A stretch of DNA of 52,698 nt from assembly GCF_001039355.2 (NCBI RefSeq), contig NW_019775406.1:296384-349081 (forward strand). Direction: 5' to 3'. The position numbers were made by a program, and so were the translations under genes. Shown here one piece after another: positions 1 through 11,957 of the stretch (its first letter is position 1; each line of letters starts with the position of its first letter). The notes under the pieces were generated by a model. It was not told the origin of the DNA. It made no database searches and worked only from the letters and a program-made list of their open reading frames with translations. Source of the stretch: Lingula anatina (Eukaryota; Brachiopoda; Lingulata; Lingulida; Lingulidae).

Positions 1-187
1 TCTTAAGTGTTCTGTCCATGTTTCATGACGTTCATTTAGCTAACCACAAACTCTGGCAATTGTTGCTTGAACTCTGTGGATGTTCTGTTAGCAGTCAATG
101 AAACCAAGCATGTGGCATTTCCTTGCTGTATAATTACTCCTTTTGTCGCTATCAATCTATTGCAGTAAGGACAGCCTGTGGGAGTCA

Positions 188-401
188 ATTCACCTTTCAA
201 CAGTTAATGATGCGCATGTGCAGGTAACCCATTTCTGTTGGTCGTGCGTGCATGCCTATTTCCAGTGACGCATGCACAACCACATGCGACCAGCGGGAAT
301 GAGTTGAGTGCGCATGTATGTCACTGCAAATAGGTATGCACATGGGACTAACAGAAATGGGTTAGCCACGCATGCACGTCATTATCTGTGGACAGGTGAA
401 T
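188..401. mobile_element. Fold-back element, family C (about 214 bp inverted repeat)
   Basis: The left arm begins ATTCACCTTTCAACAGTTAA and the reverse complement of the right end reads ATTCACCTGTCCACAGATAA. Similarity continues inward through AACCCATTTCTGTT and GCATGCCTATTTCCAGTGAC (right arm GCATACCTATTTGCAGTGAC) almost to the centre near 295. Nearly the whole element is therefore an imperfect palindrome with no coding capacity, as in fold-back or MITE-type non-autonomous DNA elements. Confidence 0.75.
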
Positions 402-2895
402 AGGCAGTAGAAGTATGTACTTTAGTTTGCTGACAGGGGGGTGCCAGGAACGTTTCTGTAGTTCAGATAGTTGGCAGAATTTAGTACGTGGCCATAGAAT
501 TTGGTGAACGGCTTAAATGGTTTTCCAGAATGAGGTCAGGGTTACAATCCCTTCAGCTGATTGCTCTACAAGATGCTGTGGGTACAGTTAATGTGAGGAA
601 AAGCAATCAACAAAAGTATCATAAGTTATGAAAATATCAAAAAATAAATTTTAAAAAATTGTAAATAGAAAAAAATAGAAAAATAGAAATAGAAAACTAG
701 ACAAGAAACAGGCAATATATCTCTTTTTGCCTCTCTCTTTATAATAAAGCTCATCCCTGCTTAGCAAATCTATGCATCAGAAAACAGGGAAGCGTGCTTG
801 GTTGTTGGTTTTAGACTTCCCGTTCACTGATGACCAATTTCCTGTTCGTGTCCATTCTATTTGCCTGCTGGGTTAAGTGCTGTTCAGACCACGATATATT
901 TGGATCGAACATATGTCTAAAATTGTGAATTTTTGTCCTGACAACTGCTCTAAGCCATGGTAGCCAATGTATGATGAAATTTTTTTGTATAAATCTTTAA
1001 AATTTATTTTTTTTATTTCATTTTATTCACTTACTTTTTTCTGACACCCCCCCCCCCCAAAAAAAAAATAAATAAACAGGCACATTCACTACTCACTTTC
1101 CTGACCTACTTAAAAAGTATGAAAATATTCCATAACACATCTAATGTTCGCTTATACAATGTTTTCCACAGAATAGATGACATTTCTATGCAATGCCAAT
1201 ACAGCACTGGCAATGTGAGACTTACAAATGCCATCTCGGTATAGTATTTTTTTCAATCCAGTAGCGTGTTAATAAGAGGAGAAAAAATAAGGACTCCGAG
1301 TTAGACAGGCAATCATCAGCTCAAACCGAGCAAATAAATGATTGTGGTTAGAGCAGCTTTGTCCCACTCTGGTCAATTTGATCAAATCAATGCACATATG
1401 ACAGGTGCAACATGCACATATATTGTACACATTCTATGAATAACTTCGTAGCACTTCGGTAATTTTTCTTACTTTTTTTTTCTCTATACACTCCAACTGG
1501 CTCTTACAGGAACGGACTCAGTTGAATTTTTTGAAATACTTACTCAAGCAATAAATAAATAAATGAGGAATGCTGAATGCCAGAATCAAACTGTTATATC
1601 AAGGTGCTTGGTTTATTGTGATTCCATCAATAATCTGCAGTTTGGCCCATTCCTCTAGTAATAGCAGGAAAGCTGTCCACTTTTTGTATTCCATTTAAAA
1701 ACCCTTTTAGTTAACCTGTTCCTGTGTAGGCCCTTTTTCCTCCTTCATCCTCCCATCAGATAACATTCTATATATTTTATTGGCTTGGGGTCAAATATTA
1801 TAGAAAGAGCAGAAGATTACTGTTACCCTAAAGCTCATGACAGAGTTTTGCACTATATATCAATATATCCAAACAAATTCTTTGAATACAGTAACATTTT
1901 TCTGTAAAATTTTTTTATAATAAATATACACACAACTGTGTGCACGCACACACTCACATGCATACTCACACATTTGAAAACGATTATATTTACAATTTAT
2001 ATCTTATTGCTTTGACAGATATTACGTTAGACTGCACCACCAAAATGCTAAAATATCCCCAAGGCTATAAACAGTTAACAGCATCTCTGTTTTTATATAT
2101 GTCATAACATAATTTCCCCTGCTGTCTATGCCCTGCTGGGCAACAAATTGGATTCATGTGGGCATTAGGGTTCAGCTTCTTGACAGGCCCGGGTTAAAAG
2201 TTGGCCAAGGTCTTAGACCCTGAGCTAACTCAACTTCCATATAGTCCACCTTACATCATCATAGTTGGCTACATTACATGCTATGGTATATTCTTCCAGT
2301 GCCCATTGAAAGATTAATTTCATATAAAGCAATGCCGGTATCTGGTGTTCTCTGAAAAACTGGTTTTTACTTTTGTTGGTACGGTTCTGAACAGTATTGC
2401 ATATGGCTTATGGGGTGGACAGACTGAGTAACTTTAAACCCCCATTGCACCTTCAGCTTTATGAGGTTAATAATTTACTTTGATAGTGTCTTAAGTTTAC
2501 AAATACCATCAGAGTCACTACAGGTCTTTGCCAAACACTTTCACTTTTAGCCCAGTTTCTTGGGAGTCAAAGAATCTGCTGGTCCAGAGCTAAAATAACG
2601 GCCATGAACTGAACAAACTGACACAAATTGACTGGCCTGGTTTCAATTTTACTAGTATTTGGCATGGGGTCATTGTTAATGTTGCAGACTGTAACTGTTC
2701 TCCTAAATTTCATAACCTGTTCAGTAACCTTCTTAAGGGAATGTATGAATACTCAGACTATGCTTGTAGCTTTCACAGAAACCAAGTAATTACCACTTAT
2801 GAAAATATATCTTGGAGGAAATAAATGTATTTTTCAGAAGTTACCTCAACATATCAATCATCATCTATGCAAACTGAACACATACAAAAAACATG

Positions 2896-3178
2896 AGCCC
2901 CACTCAGAATAGATGATCAGAGCAATAACTGATCCGCCAACTAAATATGGCCGACCACATTTCAAAAGAGATAAACTGCTGATTCCTGATGGTCTCCACG
3001 AGCGCCATAAAACAGCTTATATCTCGGCTTTGAGGTTTAATTACTAGGCCCCTGTAGCAATGACGTGTGTAAAGGTGGGGAGATCATCAAGAATCACCGG
3101 CATCTCTTTTGAGGTATGGTCAGCCATATTTGGGTGGCGAATCAGTTAGTACTGGGATCATCTATTCTGAATAGGGCC
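2896..3178. mobile_element. Fold-back element, family A, copy 1
   Basis: The left end carries CAGAATAGATGATC followed by AACTGATCCGCCAAC and AAATATGGCCGACCA. The reverse complement of the right end has CAGAATAGATGATC, AACTGATTCGCCACC and AAATATGGCTGACCA. Both arms then share CAAAAGAGAT and a TGATTC-TGATG segment. It is a non-coding inverted repeat about 280 bp long. Related copies lie near 42998 and 52563. Confidence 0.78.
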
Positions 3179-3516
3179 ATATACACTATCAAATAAAAAC
3201 TACCATGCCAGAACAGCCATATATTCCTTTCAATTCTCTATAAAAATTCTCAGGTCTCTCGGAAAATTTCACACTCAGGTGTGTTCACAGCAGGTACTCA
3301 ATCAAGGCATATAGTTGTCAGTTACAGTCGTTCATCTTCTCAATCTTCTTAGAAATCTACAGGTATGGCTCTGTCTGAAGAATATTTCACCTGCTGGGGA
3401 TATGATTGCTAACATGTCCAGTTATGTTGTCCACAGACAGTAGCAATTTAGCTTCTGGATAACTGGCCTGCTGTCTGGGGTGAGGTACTGGGACTGTTAT
3501 CATACCTGCCAAAAAG

Positions 3517-3518
<2 letters not shown>

Positions 3519-3554
<36 letters not shown>

Positions 3555-3893
3555 NNNNNNNNNNNNNNNNNNNNNNNNNNNNNNNNNNNNNNNNNNNNNN
3601 NNNNNNNNNNNNNNNNNNNNNNNNNNNNNNNNNNNNNNNNNNNNNNNNNNNNNNNNNNNNNNNNNNNNNNNNNNNNNNNNNNNNNNNNNNNNNNNNNNNN
3701 NNNNNNNNNNNNNNNNNNNNNNNNNNNNNNNNNNNNNNNNNNNNNNNNNNNNNNNNNNNNNNNNNNNNNNNNNNNNNNNNNNNNNNNNNNNNNNNNNNNN
3801 NNNNNNNNNNNNNNNNNNNNNNNNNNNNNNNNNNNNNNNNNNNNNNNNNNNNNNNNNNNNNNNNNNNNNNNNNNNNNNNNNNNNNNNNNNNNN

Positions 3894-3951
<58 letters not shown>
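3519..3951. repeat. (CT)n microsatellite containing assembly gap 3555-3893
   Basis: CT dinucleotides run on both sides of 339 N, so the gap lies inside a long (CT)n array or an expanded allele. The reading frames through it (Ser-Leu or Arg-Glu repeats) are artefacts. Confidence 0.95.
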
Positions 3952-3954
<3 letters not shown>

Positions 3955-4077
3955 GTGTGTGTGGGGGGGGGGGGAGGGGGGAGAGAAAGAGATAAAGAGA
4001 GTGTCTGAAACTGGTTTAGAACAAGCTTTTACAGGGTACTGGATTCCCCACAAATCATACTATATTTATTTTATGGC

Positions 4078-4081
<4 letters not shown>

Positions 4082-4159
<78 letters not shown>
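4082..4159. repeat. Compound (CT)n(CA)n microsatellite
   Basis: A CT run of about 17 units passes directly into a CA run of about 22 units. It lies only 130 bp from the large CT array at 3519-3951. Confidence 0.95.
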
Positions 4160-4162
<3 letters not shown>

Positions 4163-5425
4163 AACCCCCCCATCTCATCCAACTCTCTCCCTCTCAACAC
4201 TGTCTGGTCAAACAACCTCACTTGACTGTGTTCATCTAAATCAATCAATCACCATTAAAGCCAGGTAATTAAATGCTGCAGCGAGGCCCGCTTATCATAA
4301 CAACGAGAGGCACAAATCATAATGAAATGGCTAAAAGCTGTAATTTCCCTCTCTATGGAAGTTAAATGCCCAAAGTCCTAGGAAAATTCCTGGAAACCCC
4401 AGGGGTCCCCCTGAACGCATACAGACTATCTAAATGGCCATCGTGGAAAATTTTTCTAAACGTTGTTGCAATCGCCAATTTATTGATTCGGCCTTTGCAG
4501 AAATTATAATCTATTCTGTTGCAAGAGGTAGACAGGTTTGTGGAATAATACGTCTATTAATGAGATTATTGTCTTCGCTTTGTGGAAAAGAAAATCAGTA
4601 GACCAAGATAAAGACGTCCTCAATGTCATTATCATTAAAAGAGATACTAGTAGTGCTTCAATATTGAGATAAAAACACTGAATTCCATTCAGTTTTCTTA
4701 TCCTTGGCTCTCATTTGGCATTTACCACCAAATTTAATGATCATATTTTTCAAAGACAGAATAATCTGCCTACTGACTGACATAAATATTAACTCTCACT
4801 GACACTCACAAGACACAGTAATGCCTTATTAAGATAAAGAAATTTGATTTTGCCAAAAAAATACCTTCTCAGCCTAACCAAAGCAAGAACCCAATTTCGA
4901 AAAGGAAAATTGAATCCACGAAACCCCCCCGTTTCTAGACTAGTACACTTGAAAGCCTTTTTCTTCCATGGCCAAATTACCATCAGACAAACAGACATGC
5001 AAACACTGCCACTAAAACATCATCTAAGACATAAATTCCTTTCTGATTGTCGGCCATCAAGGCTCCCTTGGCAGTTTCCATAACAACGATCAATAAAACC
5101 AGCAGAGAGCATAAAGTGTGCGGAGGAAGGTTGTTACAAGCTCCCAGCCACCTCGATGTGGTGTTCTAGAAGAGTAAATGTATGTTTCTCGCTGTAAAAA
5201 TCTCCCCGACAGTGTGATACATGCTATTAGACCACCATTCACATGTCACTGCCAGAAACCTAGAGGGAGCCATTTTCACTGTTTTTATGTACTTGTATGC
5301 ACGGTCTATGTCTTCTGGTTCTAATGATAGAACATGAAAGCTATTCAGATATTTTGATTGAATGAAAGAATGAATGGACCAATAAACCATGCAATGAAAG
5401 GGGTAAATAAAATACAAGAAATACA

Positions 5426-5600
5426 GACAGACAAACAGACAGAAAGTGTCAGACAGACAGACAGACGGACAGGCAGAAAGGCAGAAAATGACAGACAGAC
5501 AAATGTGAATGATCAGACAGACAGACAGACGGACAGAGACAAACAGCTGGTTAATTAGACAGACAGATACACAACATAAGTAGAAAGGCAGACGGACAGG
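5426..5600. repeat. Degenerate (ACAG)n tetranucleotide tract
   Basis: ACAG/ACGG units recur irregularly with short interruptions. The unit and spacing do not fit CRISPR repeats, and the frames through it are repeat-derived. Confidence 0.85.
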
Positions 5601-5976
5601 CATATTTTTCTAGGAGAATTTTCCACTAACAATACATCCACCATAAGCCTATCCCATCCTGTATTCTAACCCTTAGCCAGCAGAAAGATGCCAATATTTT
5701 TCTTACAACCAGCTGATCCATTCACAGCTGAGAATTGGGATGAACATCAAAATATCACTTTAGAAACATGTTCAGTCAATCCATACCGTCTCTATGGAAG
5801 CAATTCTCATATGTTGCATTTGTTAAAGTGTGGATCAGTCAGAGCATAGAGATAAGGTTGGCAGAATCCCATGCTAAATATCAATGCTGAGGTCTGTGTG
5901 TGTGCCCTGAAATTTTGGGATTGACAGCTTGAAGTGATGGACAGAAATGCAAGAAAATAGATACAACATTGATAGC

Positions 5977-6019
<43 letters not shown>

Positions 6020-6097
6020 TTCATTCATTCATTTATTTATTTATTTATTTATTTATTGTGGAGGGTGTCTAATGTTTAATAGATAAGTTGTTCATAA

Positions 6098-6157
<60 letters not shown>

Positions 6158-6185
6158 AAGAGAGAAGGAGAGAAAGAGAGAGAGA
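5977..6185. repeat. (TTTA)n then (GT)n(GA)n microsatellites
   Basis: A TTTA array of about 80 bp with a few TTCA variants ends at 6057. About 40 bp later comes a GT array (6099-6150) that passes into GA-rich sequence. Confidence 0.92.
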
Positions 6186-7913
6186 TGTGTAGGCTACAGG
6201 ACACACAAATCAAAAATAAATAGAAAAAGACAGACAGATACAAAAAGAAAAAAGAAAAAAAAGGCTAAATATTTGTCTGGGTTCTGACCTCTTCTGCACA
6301 GTTAGTAAATGATTGTTTGACTGCCCTTGGCAAAACCAATGTTGTGTCTAGTACTTCGCCATCCTTGCAGCTTTCAGATAAAACAACACAGTAGGGAAAC
6401 AGTCTTGTATTTCAACAAGATTATATTCTTAGCAAAATACCCTACAGCTTTTGGTCAGCTAGTTTTTTTAGGGAGAGTGGTCTCTTTAATTGGTTGTATT
6501 TTTTTCTTGTGTGTTTTTCACAGTGTAAGTGTCTGGGTGTGGATTTAACACTTTTTAGTCAGTCAATTCTGGTGTGTGAAAAGCCTAAGGAGATCATCTC
6601 ACCTTGAGTACTTTAGTCCTATTTTTTTTTGTATTTTTTTTCTTTTTTATTTCATAGCCAATATTTCCAAGCAAAACAATTGTTCCAATATTTTAACCCC
6701 CCCCCAAAAAAAAAGGAAAATAAAAAATCAACATGTCACCAGGCACTATTATTGACTTGACAAAATCCAGATAAATTTGCTTTTTGACACAAGACATAAC
6801 AGACAATGACGCAAAATTCACTTTGCATCCTGATCATAGACTCAATTTCTGCTGTTCCTTTAATTTCATAATTTGAAATTGATTTAATCTAACTTGCTTT
6901 ATAATTTGTGGGCTTTCTGCCAAGCACTGGATAATGCCTAGATACAAGGACAGGACCCGCTACACCAAACTGTCAAAGAAACTGCTTGTTTTCAAGCCCT
7001 TTTTTTTCTTCTTCGTGATCGCATTTCCAATCTCCTTTGTTTATCTATTTTCATCTTTCCTATGCAATGATAAAGCTATATTCTTCATGATTGCTAGACT
7101 GGATAATGGTCATTTTCAATCTGTAATTCATCTATATTTAGTAATCTGATACAGCCTTTGTTTGATTTATAATAGCAGAAAGAGAAAACAGTGGAAATAA
7201 TGATAAAAAACCTGATTTCCCTCAATCATAATAAGATTACAAATTAACCTAATGTGATAAATCGTGTGCCAGCTTCTTTTTTTTTTTAGAGATCTTAATT
7301 GGGTTGCATTCTGCTAAGCAAGGAGAAAATGAATCAATACATCTGAAGTTAAGACATTTTGAATAGCTACAATGGAATGAGTTGTTCTAACTTGAGCTTA
7401 TTTTGAAGCTCATGTTTAAAATCTTTTTCATTTCTTTTTATTTATTTATTTTTACATTTATCAATATTTAATTAATTTTATTTATTAACTTATCTGAAGT
7501 TAACACATTTTATTTAAACAGAATACTAGTAAAATAGAATGAGGTTTTAACTTCAGCTTTATTTATAATTTACTTATTTTTTATCCATTTATATACTTAT
7601 TTTGCTAGTACCCAATAAATAATAGTCTTGAACAGCAATTTACATTTAATCTGTTAGTTGCTATATCAAAGCCAGGTAAGACACTAAATCTGCTTGATAA
7701 TTTTCAAAACTAGCTTGTTACCTTACTGTCCTCACCCTTAAAGCCACCATAAGACAGCTTAAAAATGCTTTAAAATTATCTTAAATTTCATAAATTTGTT
7801 CAGTTTCTGGCCACCATTTTCTGCCTTAGGTCAGAAGACGTTTTACCCCAGGAAGAGCCTGTAGGCCAAAAAATAAGTTTTATTGGGGAAGACAGGCTCA
7901 GAAAAAGATGTGA

Positions 7914-8135
7914 CTAAGACCCCATTCCCAGAGATTAGATCGATCCAACTAGATCGACCTAACTCCCTGGGGGTTCATGCTAAATAGCCGTCAGCCGAGC
8001 GGGCACGAAAGTTAATTACCCCCTTACAGCTTGTAGTAGGCAAGATGGACATTTAAGCCGGATTATCTGACATTAATCTAGTGAGACTCCCCAAGGGGAT
8101 AGATCGATCTAAAATCTAAGGGAATGCACCCTAAG
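7914..8135. mobile_element. Fold-back element, family B, copy 1 (222 bp)
   Basis: The left end CTAAGACCCCATTCCC matches the reverse complement of the right end CTTAGGGTGCATTCCC, followed on both arms by TAGATCGATC-type and TCCC..GGGG segments. The middle has TTAATTACCCCCTTACAGCT. Copies with the same order of blocks occur at 38632-38843 (close) and 48330-48586 (longer, more diverged). It is non-coding. Confidence 0.85.
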
Positions 8136-9069
8136 TATGACTAAGTATACATGTACTTCTGAAACGGCAAGAGTGGCTACCCAGACACAAGCTGGCAAAG
8201 TGCTTCAAATACAGTCCACACATCCTGTGAAGGTTACCCCTATACAATGGGATTTTAATGACTAAAGATGAGACATTAACAGACTCTATCAGTATATTCC
8301 AGGGAAAATGACAGTAATCTTCGACTCCAAATATATTTGAAATCTCTCTTAAAGAGAAATAAAAGGTCAGTTTACTGCATCTGTTCCCGTTTTTTCTCTC
8401 TCTGTGGACTGACAATATAGCAGATCAGTATCTGGATAAAATAGTCTAACCAGCTGGTCACTTTTGCCATTTTTTCTCTTTGTGGAGTTCTGAACAAGTT
8501 TAGAATGATGTCATTCCTGCACACCCCTCCCCCCCACCCCCAGTTTGATGTATTTCAAGACCAAGGTCAAAACTTAAAACCATTTTTTAACAACTTGCCA
8601 AGACATGGAAGGACCAGCTTTTATTAATTCCAAAAAAAACTGTTTGATAATAATGAAATTTTCTCCATTTCTTTTGATAATTACAGACATACCTAAACCA
8701 ACATTTTCTTAACCCTCTGTCACAAATAAACAGGTGGAACACAGCCAAGAGGAGGAAGAATTTCTTCCCTGAATACTAATAGAAAGAGGAGACCAGAGCT
8801 GAGAAGTTAGATAAAGCACCTGCCTGACAGCAGAAGTGCACCAGTATTGTCCAGTATTGTCTAGTACTTTACAGTGGGAGAGGGGCTTCAGATATCTACA
8901 CATACTGCATCCATATGATTTTAAAGTATATCTTTATACTGTGTTCTATGAACATCTTTCTTAACAGAATCCACTTTTCCTTAATTAGGGTGTAGGGGTG
9001 GGTGCTTCTTTTTCTTTCTTTAAGGTGATTGAAGAGGAATGTTCTTCATTATACAGATTTTTTTTTGCT

Positions 9070-9070
<1 letters not shown>

Positions 9071-9116
<46 letters not shown>

Positions 9117-9123
9117 ACACACA

Positions 9124-9161
<38 letters not shown>
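9071..9161. repeat. Adjacent (CT)n and (GA)n arrays, self-complementary
   Basis: About 22 CT units are followed by a short CACACA spacer and about 18 AGAG units. The two arrays are mutually complementary, so a single strand can fold into a long hairpin. Confidence 0.93.
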
Positions 9162-9164
<3 letters not shown>

Positions 9165-10111
9165 TTATAACTTCCCCAGTTAGCATCATGTCATGATGTG
9201 GGCTTTATGAAGTCATAACTGCCTAGCTCTAGTCCTAATAGCCATAGCCTGGGAGTGTTATGAAGGCATCAGAAATAATTTCTGGTTACATAAAACAAGA
9301 TTTAGGCCAAATGTATAAACACAGAGAGAATAATATAATAGTAAGTCTAGAGGTTAGACAAACCATTTCTGGGATTCTAGCTGAAAAAAGGCAATCGCAT
9401 AATTTTTAGGCATTATCCCAAGGTGCTTGTAGCTACTATCAATCACTATGACATAGTTCAAATAAAAAAAGAGAAAATCGATGTTTTGTCAACCTGTAGC
9501 CAGAAATTTACAAGGGGGAGAGGGGGGAGGTGGAGCAGGTGTTTTTTCCAAAAAAAAAAAATGATTACCTTTCAGCCAAAACATCACAGAATCTAGATAA
9601 TATCTTAAGTCAGAGCAATCATTTACCTTTCCAAAAGAGCATTCTTATTGAAACCCCCACCCCCTTTCCGGACCTGTCTTGCGACCCTTTCTTTTTTGCT
9701 TAATATAAAGCTGCATGAATTTCTTGCATTTTCTATGAACGCTAAAAGGAAATCTCAGAGCATACTTAATCATTTTGATTCATAAACAGTTAAAGATTAG
9801 CTGCAAACTGGCTCTAACAGTAAGCATAATATATATCATAAAATTCCCAGTAGGATAAAGTCGTAAACTTTTGAACTCACTGCAGAGTCTGTAAGACTGA
9901 ATAAAAATCAATAAATAAAATTGATGAGGATGATATCAGATGTTATTACACCACATAGATGAGAACAGTAACAGACAGGACTTCAATGGAATTAGACAGA
10001 AATATATAATTTTTGGACAAAACCATGTACTGAACCCAAAAATTAAATAACTGATGAGGATGATTTCGTTATTATCCTACACTAAATCAGGGCCAAAGCA
10101 AACAGTAATTT

Positions 10112-10301
10112 CAAATTAAATTTGACTGAATTTTATGATCTCACTATTAGACATTCTAAACCTCACATTAGACTAGATGCAAAACCTGAATGGCCAAAAT
10201 TACATGCAAATTAAATTTGACTGGATTTTACGACCTCTCTTCCAGACATTCTAAACCTCACATTTAAGCAGATGCAAAAACTGAATGGCCAAAATTACAT
10301 G
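10112..10301. repeat. Two-copy tandem duplication, 95-bp period
   Basis: Copy 1 (10112-10206) and copy 2 (10207-10301) share AAATTAAATTTGACTG, AGACATTCTAAACCTCACAT and CTGAATGGCCAAAATTACAT with scattered substitutions. No coding function is visible. Confidence 0.9.
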
Positions 10302-10373
10302 CAGATGGCGTAATATATACCACAACGGATATCAAGAACATAAGACCCAAATGCGGCGTATCTCCAATACACG

Positions 10374-10446
10374 CACGCCATGCATAAATGCATGTAACAT
10401 ACCATGCATAAATGCATATAACACACCATGTATAAATGCATGTATT
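10374..10446. repeat. Short tandem repeat, about 25-bp unit, three copies
   Basis: A unit like CCATGCATAAATGCATGTAA occurs three times with substitutions. It produces the repetitive Ile-Asn-Ala peptide in one forward frame, so that frame is not a gene. Confidence 0.8.
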
Positions 10447-11264
10447 AACAGCATGTCTGGATATTTTGTTTTTCGGACATCCACCAAAGCATTAGTCAGT
10501 TCTCCACCACATGCCAGCTTTGTACTTATGCAAGTTATGTGTCATATATATATAATGTGTGTCACATGCAGGTTTATCACTGGAGATGATCTATTACTTA
10601 CTAGTACAATGTTATAAATTTAATAGCTCAGATACCACAATTACCACAAGTTACAAACATGAATATCATTTCAGAGTTATTTAACTGCAGTGGACAACTC
10701 TAAGGGGGAGGGGGTTCTTTTTCTAAAGACATGGACTTTTACCCCCTTGTTTTATTTAAGTGGACACAAATATGGACATAATGTGGAATTCAAGTTCAAA
10801 TTTTCAATCAGAGTGAGCCTTTAGAGTGGGTTTTTTCTAACCCCTTATCTATGGCAGTTTTGACCTGATATATTAATAAGTTTTCATAAATGTGACACAT
10901 AAAAGTCACAGTCACACTTTTTTCAAAACTTCCCCTCTTTTTCTTTGCCATTGCCAGTTAAAATACCCTTTAACTTCAAACTCTCCTGACAACCTTGCTG
11001 TCCTTGACACAAATGTGGGTCTACACACACAGTACGCCCCCTAATCCTAACTTAAATAAGGTCAATATATGAGGTCAACCATCAAGCCCCGATGATACTT
11101 AAAAGATAATAGATACCCTGACCTATCTCAATAAATAGTAAATAGTTTATATATGGACAGCTAATGATCATCTATCTCATTTCAGTCATGAAAAGAGGGC
11201 TTGTGGTACAAGTTGATGAGTTTTTTTATTGTGGGTTCACCAACTTACTAGTACACCCCCAAAG

Positions 11265-11560
11265 CCCATGGCTGTATAATACCTGGGTACACTCTCCCCC
11301 CTTTCCTTCCCTGGGGTGGGGGGGAGGGGTTGAAGAGACAGATGTATAATACCAAAGTACACAAATACACTGCCTTGGGGGGGGGGGGGGATTGAAGAAA
11401 TCACCCTTTTGAACAGAAAAGTTCCAAACGTTGATCTAGTCTCTATGGTCTTCTCAAGTAAGATCTGGGGAGGGGGGGGGGGGGGGTTAAAGAAGGAAGG
11501 AAAAATAAAAGACCCCTCCCCCCTCCCTACTGAAATTGCATGCCACTGGCCTGGCATAAA
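11265..11560. repeat. G/C-tract-rich interspersed repeat with internal duplication
   Basis: TGTATAATACC..GTACAC occurs twice (near 11273 and 11343), each followed by a long G tract and TTGAAGA. A related segment near 46665-46740 has G tract, TTGA, CCCTTTTGACTGAAAAGTTT and GATTTGATCT, matching CCCTTTTGAACAGAAAAGTT and GTTGATCT here. It is probably an old interspersed repeat; its class is unknown. Confidence 0.5.
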
Positions 11561-11920
11561 CTCAGGGGGGCAGTGTAAGGTCTCACCAACAAACCACTGC
11601 CAACACATTTCTCCTCTGTTACACACTTTAATGGAACAACCTGCTACCAGAGGCTTTATCAGTCTTTGAGCAATAACTCTGAGAAACCATTCCATCCTTG
11701 ATAAAGCCATGCAGCTGAGAACAAAAAAACTGTTCTGGGATTAATCTAGAATTCAGGACGAGAAGAACCTAGTATCTTTTTCAAGGAAGGGTTTTATCTT
11801 TTCATGACTTTGAATCTTTGTATTCCAAGGAGAGAGCAAATGCAATTTTCTCTATAATGAGTTCCTTATTGGAGCATTATGTTACATCAGGCATGTACTA
11901 AGAGCGAGCAAGAGCAAGAG

Positions 11921-11957
<37 letters not shown>

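Noticed and set aside
3448-4225. Three open frames rich in Arg-Glu, Ser-Leu and Thr-His repeats
   Set aside because: They are translations of CT/GA and CA arrays and of N; no splice sites or conserved sequence.
5166-5603. 145-codon minus frame and a CRISPR-like look of repeated ACAGACAG
   Set aside because: The frame comes from an ACAG tetranucleotide tract. Repeat unit length and lack of unique spacers exclude CRISPR, which is not expected in animal DNA anyway.
8131-8415. 94-codon minus frame
   Set aside because: No motif, no splice context and it overlaps the end of a fold-back element; probably chance.
11237-11710. 157-codon minus frame with Pro runs
   Set aside because: It is kept open by C/G homopolymer tracts of a repeat and has no recognisable domain.
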